Assembly (NCBI GenBank): GCA_033439265.1 | Contig: JAVTVX010000012.1 | Location: 7,615,001-7,679,000 of the forward strand | Origin: Dillenia suffruticosa | Lineage: Eukaryota > Streptophyta > Magnoliopsida > Dilleniales > Dilleniaceae | DNA: 64,000 nt | Direction: 5' to 3' | Shown: piece by piece, positions 59,617 through 64,000 of the stretch | How positions within the stretch are numbered: the first letter of the stretch is position 1 | How the letters are laid out: every line of letters starts with the position of its first letter | Position numbers and translations under genes: made by a program | The notes under the pieces: generated by a model | Told to the model about the DNA's origin: nothing | The model's input: only the letters and a program-made list of their open reading frames with translations | The model's database searches: none

Positions 59617-62600
59617 TCTTCTTCTTCTTCTTTCCCTCTCGGTTTCTCTCTCACAATTTCTCTCCCTTCCGCCACCCATTGCCGCTGCTCCTTCTTCCCG
59701 CGAGCACCGCCTTTCCGCACGAGTACTCTGTAGCGCGATCTCCCCAGCCCGAGCCGAGCGCGCCCCTGCGCTATCTACCCAGCGCGAGCACGATCACGCC
59801 CCAGCGCGATCCTCCCCGAGCGAACACAGCGCACCTCAGTTTGCAAGCGCGACCCAGTCCACGAGTGCGACCCAGTCCGCGAGCGAGCGCGCCTCAGTCC
59901 GCGAGAGAGCGCGCCTCAGTTCGCGAGCTCGAGCCAGGCCGCGAGCGTGCCTGCGCACGAGCGCGCACCAGCCTGTTAGCGCGCAACCCGCAAGCCACTG
60001 CGGCCCGCGAGCCACTGTCGGCCCGCAGGCCCATCAGCTGCAGGCCCATCAGCCTCAGGGCCGCTAGCCCGCAGGCCCGCCAGCCCGCAGGCCTGCCGGC
60101 CCGCTAGCCCACTGGCCCGCTGGCCTGCAGACCCGCGAGCCCACTAGCCGAAACCCACTGGCCCGTTGACCCGCGAACCAATGAGCCCGCTGTAGCCCGC
60201 GAGCCCGCGACAGCCCGTGACAGCCCACGAACCTCCACGCAGGTAACTGATTTAGGGTTTTGATTTTGATCTAAGTATTTATGACCTAACAAATAAATCT
60301 TGTCTTGATAGGGAACGTTTCAGATTTTGGAGTGATTTAGGAGACATTCGGACGAAAGTCTGCACTCCGAGAAAAACCCTAGGTGAGAGATTTCGGATCC
60401 ATTCGATTTGGTTATTAAATTTATGGTAAATTTAGGATAAGAAGTTCTGTATATGCTAAAATGTAAATTAGATTCGAAATGAATGTATTTTCGAACATTA
60501 TATGCGGTTCATTAGGTTAATTGTAGGAATTTATATGAAATAAGATTGTTCAGAATGATAAAATCAAATTAAGTTGATTTAAATAGTTTCCCTTGGAGTT
60601 TAAATTGATCTATGCATGAAAATAGTCAGAAATTGGGATTTGAGTGCAAGGGTTGATGCAGCCTTTCTAATTATAAATTGTTCTGCTTATAGACAATTTA
60701 AATACGATCTTCATATTATGAAAATAGACTCATATACCTTGAAAATGACATATGGCTTGAAACATTTATATAGAAATCGAAAAGTGTATGATTTTTCAAA
60801 AATTTTCCATCTTATAGGAAAATTATTTAAAAGACTTATCTCCGACTCTGAGTGGTTTTAGGGTTGAATTTGACTTGGTTTAAAAGTATATTAATTGTTA
60901 TAAATGAAATGTAATTGATAACATTAGAATACATTCATAAATTGAAAAGTTAAGATTTGTACAAATTTAGGAAAAATAGATAAACCCTATAATAATTGAA
61001 AATTTGATGTTAAATTATGATGATCTGATTAGGTTGATCTTTTTGGAGACTCAATGAGTCAGATTCGATTTGTTTTGAAAATAGAGAATGACCACCCTCT
61101 CTAAAAAGGTGAGTGGAACTTTGACATCTACTATTGATTGACAAATCATGTTTTACAGATTTTCAAACGACATGATTTCTATACGTGTGAAAACTAAATT
61201 TTTGGATTTTGATAGACATATTTTTGTGACCATTTGAGTGTCCCAACTGTTGATTTTATTGATTTGCATCCATGAGTTTGATAACCGGATACTGTGTTAT
61301 TCTTTTTGACATATTGACATATTTTAATACTTATACTGTATTGGCTCGAAATTTTAAATGGATTTACATATACTATTTAGGCTATATGCCTGGCTGACGT
61401 TATGTTACAATGCATGGGGCTATATACTCGACCGACATGATGATGTGATGCATGGGGCTACGTGCCCGACCGACTTGGTGATATGGTGATATGTTTCCTA
61501 TAGTATTCCATAGCTACGAAGAACATTTGGTAGAGACACCCCTTGTGCCCGGATACGCTTTGGTCGGAGGTATCTGTCAGATCGTTATGTGTATGGATGT
61601 CCCAGGTTGACCTTCATCGGGGAGGACGTGAGTTTACCTTTGTCTAGCACTAGGCGGGACACCATACACGACCGACTATATATATGTATTATTATTATTA
61701 TTATTTATAGGCTAGTTGGAATAGCTTGTGGTCAACATTGGGGTAGAGAGGCATTATTTGATATTTGCATAGTGAAAACCCCCAATGCGCTCGTTCTTGG
61801 TCTAGGTAGACTATTGCCGAGATTGTTTGTTCGGCCGGCTCTACATATGTGACTTGATATATGGATGGATGCATATGTTATTTTCAGATGTGTGTCTTGA
61901 GATATGTTTTACTCTGAAACAGAATGTTATTTTCGCACACTCGATATTATATTACATGCTTTGATACTCCAAGTTCACCCTTGATATTGATAGCACGATA
62001 TCAATCCCCTCACTTGCTGAGTATTCTCTCATAGATACTCACCCCTCACTTCCTTTCCCACAGAATTAGTCTCGGACTGAAGAAAAATTATTGTGATTGT
62101 ATTCTTGCGACGTGGACTTGATAGCACTGAAATTGGGTATGGATGTTACCATATTTTCCGCTACGATTATTGAAGATTTTAGTTTGATCAAAGTATTCAT
62201 TTATTTGTTTTATGGAATGACTGTATAAATTATGGACATTTATTCGTGAAACTCTCATAGCGACTAGATTCACTTGTATTGAGTTACCTATATGTATTTA
62301 AAATGTTAACTTTGGAATTTATTGTACAAATGTATAAATATTTAGATCCGCTCGATATGGCGGCTGCTCATGCTCTAGTTTAGCATGACAATAGAGGTCT
62401 GAGACTAGAATTGCTAGAAATTTCTATAGTCTTGCGTTGTTCTGATTGTCGGCTGTGGTTTGGTTAATGGTTGTGAGGCCAGGATGACCATTTTATTAAA
62501 TTGACAGGATGGTTGTGAATATTACACATTAAATTGTACATGGGAGACCTCCGAAATACGGGGAGATTTTGCTCGATTTTCTGTAAAAATATAGCCGGCA

Positions 62601-62646
62601 TTCAGGGTAACGGACGGTTGTTCACGACCCCGGTTCGGGGCATGAC

Positions 62647-64000
62647 ACTAGGTATGAAAAAAACATTATTGGGAGAAAACCCCCTCAATTGAGATCTGAC
62701 AGACGTTTCAGTCCGAATTAATCGGGGCGAAATTTCGGATACTGGATGGTCAAGATACCAAAAAAAAAAGAAAGTCAGATGAAAGATCTTGTATTCAATA
62801 CCTTTATATTCATTTCATGTGCAAAGAGGTATTATTATTGCATTTGGCCCATCCTGTATTCATGAGATCTCGATTGGCAAAGCCTTTTGTATTAGTCATT
62901 CGCAAGGGGAGCAAGTGAAGCAGACGCACCTTGTGGGTTTGCTTGCTTCAGCATATTCGTCTTTATGCATGCAGAGCGATGGCAATTGAGTTAATTATTT
63001 GTCCAGTCTTTAAAGTTTGTTCGAATTTCACAAATTAATTCCTATAGTTAGAAATGCTATGTTGTGATACTCAAATTTCAAAAAGTGTAATGAGTTGCGC
63101 CTTCCATCAGTGACGGCGACAGGCTAATCGTTAACCGATGATGTGACATACGTGACAATATATGTGGATATAAGGACGCTGATTTGTCGCTGACATGGGA
63201 TGACGTGTCAGCATTTTACTGACGTGGTAGTTCGACCCTGTTATCTTATTGACGTGACTGTGCCATGCCAGCACAAGAGGGCATGATCGTTATCTCACAG
63301 AAAAAAACCCTCTCTCCTCCCTCCGCCTTTCTCTCTCTTCTCTCCTCTCCCTATCTCTCACCAGAAAAAAAAACCACACCCCTCTCCCTCCCCCTTCTCC
63401 TTTTTCTGTCTTCTCTCCTCTCTCTCCTCTCTCTATCTTTCACCAGAAAAACCATTTCAGCCGCTGTTTTTATTAAATAATATAACCCAAAGCTCAATCA
63501 TGATTTTCAGCAAAACCCCATTCAAAGCTTTAGTGATACCACATCATTTACTGTATCATGATTCTCATCTTCATTAATGCCGACTGTGCTCGCACCAAAG
63601 CACAGTAGAGCTTCCGAAAGCGTATCCTACACAACACCCAGGTATCACTCAAACTACACAATAATCATTAATTACAATTGCGGGGACAAAAATTACTACA
63701 AAATCTCTTGGACATTGAATGCGAACAAAGAAGCAATCGGATGATGTGGAGAAGGAGTCAGTGTCTAAAGTAGATGAAGGTTTTCATATAAACCAACAAA
63801 CAATTTTTTTCATGCGGAAATTGTCGGATCTAAATTGGGTTAGAATCACTTACCTCTTTCCGGCGATTGGGTATTCTCGGTCTAGAAGATGTCACGAAAT
63901 TTAGATCACCTTTTGTTTTTCACAATCTAAATGCCTTTTTGGTGGTAATGATCAATGTTTCAAGCCCTTTCTTTGTTTCTCAAATGGGAGATAATCTCAC
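62647..64000. other. Intergenic to window end
   Basis: A transposon-like stretch with repeated GACGTG/CACGTC-type strings (63115-63265), then pyrimidine-rich CTCTCC tracts (63305-63445). No gene is recognised; a gene beginning outside the window cannot be excluded. Confidence 0.4.

Larger units (their letters stand above)
59380..62646 (+). repeat. Probable long LTR or LTR-derived region with GC-rich leader
   Basis: A CT tract, a CAC tract and about 600 bases of GC-rich GCCCGC/GCGAGC repeats are followed by AT-rich sequence, GGCCGGCTCTACATATGTGA (about 61833-61852), CTTGCTGAGTATTCTC (about 62013-62028) and an ending CCCGGTTCGGGGCATGACA (about 62628-62646). I associate this series with plant LTR ends. 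TAGGTATGAAA just after it is a poor match to a primer-binding site. No second LTR is in the window, so the borders are uncertain. Open frames through the GC-rich leader are composition artefacts. Confidence 0.35.

Noticed and set aside
59381..60107. Long open frames with poly-His, poly-Pro, poly-Gly or poly-Val
   Set aside because: All run through the CAC and CT tracts and GC-rich repeats, are open on both strands and in several frames, and show no domain.
1..64000. CRISPR arrays, operons or bacterial-type systems
   Set aside because: The window is plant nuclear DNA; regular repeats found are microsatellites, minisatellites and transposon subterminal arrays.

Overview
The window looks like a nuclear chromosome segment from a flowering plant, most likely a woody eudicot. 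The sequence is AT-rich, the one multi-exon gene has GT-AG introns, a P-class and DYW-class pentatricopeptide repeat (PPR) genes are present, and most of the remaining DNA is transposon or simple repeat. I cannot name the species.

Only two genes read as intact. The first is a ten-exon plastid 1-deoxy-D-xylulose-5-phosphate synthase gene (DXS, clade-2 type, 715 aa, 4941-8040 +), which catalyses the first step of the plastid isoprenoid (MEP) pathway. The second is an intronless P-class PPR gene (29170-31920 +, 916 aa), a probable organelle RNA-binding protein. Three other genes are recognisable but broken: a DYW-type PPR gene (8680-10854 -) with two frameshifts and a nonsense codon; a UGT91-like glycosyltransferase (55256-56601 -) with one frameshift; and a fragment of an E-class PPR gene (54120-54985 +).

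Layout. 1-855: right end of a CACTA-like transposon that enters from outside the window. 856-4800: AT-rich DNA with long CT/GA tracts. 4800-8400: DXS with TATA box and 3' end. 8680-10854: DYW-PPR pseudogene, convergent with DXS. 11423-14937: structurally complete hAT transposon (8-bp target duplication, dead transposase). 16233-21950: Copia LTR retrotransposon with 5-bp duplication (dead). 23545-25835: non-autonomous CACTA-like element with 3-bp duplication and two mirror-placed tRNA-like modules. 26064-26452: MITE. 29170-31920: P-class PPR gene. 36166-36640: GC-rich 21-bp minisatellite plus a 115-130 bp duplication. 37779-40610: three SINE insertions. 42756-48533: second Copia element of the same lineage, inverted, with unequal LTRs. 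49300-49812: another CACTA-like end. 54120-56601: PPR and UGT pseudogenes. 57662-57756: another SINE with a perfect 9-bp duplication. 59380-62646: GC-rich, repetitive, probably part of a long LTR. The remainder is featureless AT-rich DNA.

I see no functional cluster. DXS and the UGT could both touch specialised metabolism, but they lie 47 kb apart and the UGT is broken. The DYW and P-class PPR genes resemble the adjacent Arabidopsis genes At5g65570 and At5g65560 (recalled, not searched), so they may be an ancestral neighbour pair pushed apart by about 18 kb of transposons. The most unusual structures are the CACTA-like element with inverted tRNA-like modules, the family of about 90-bp SINEs, and the minisatellite whose units start with a GGTCAA-like core.
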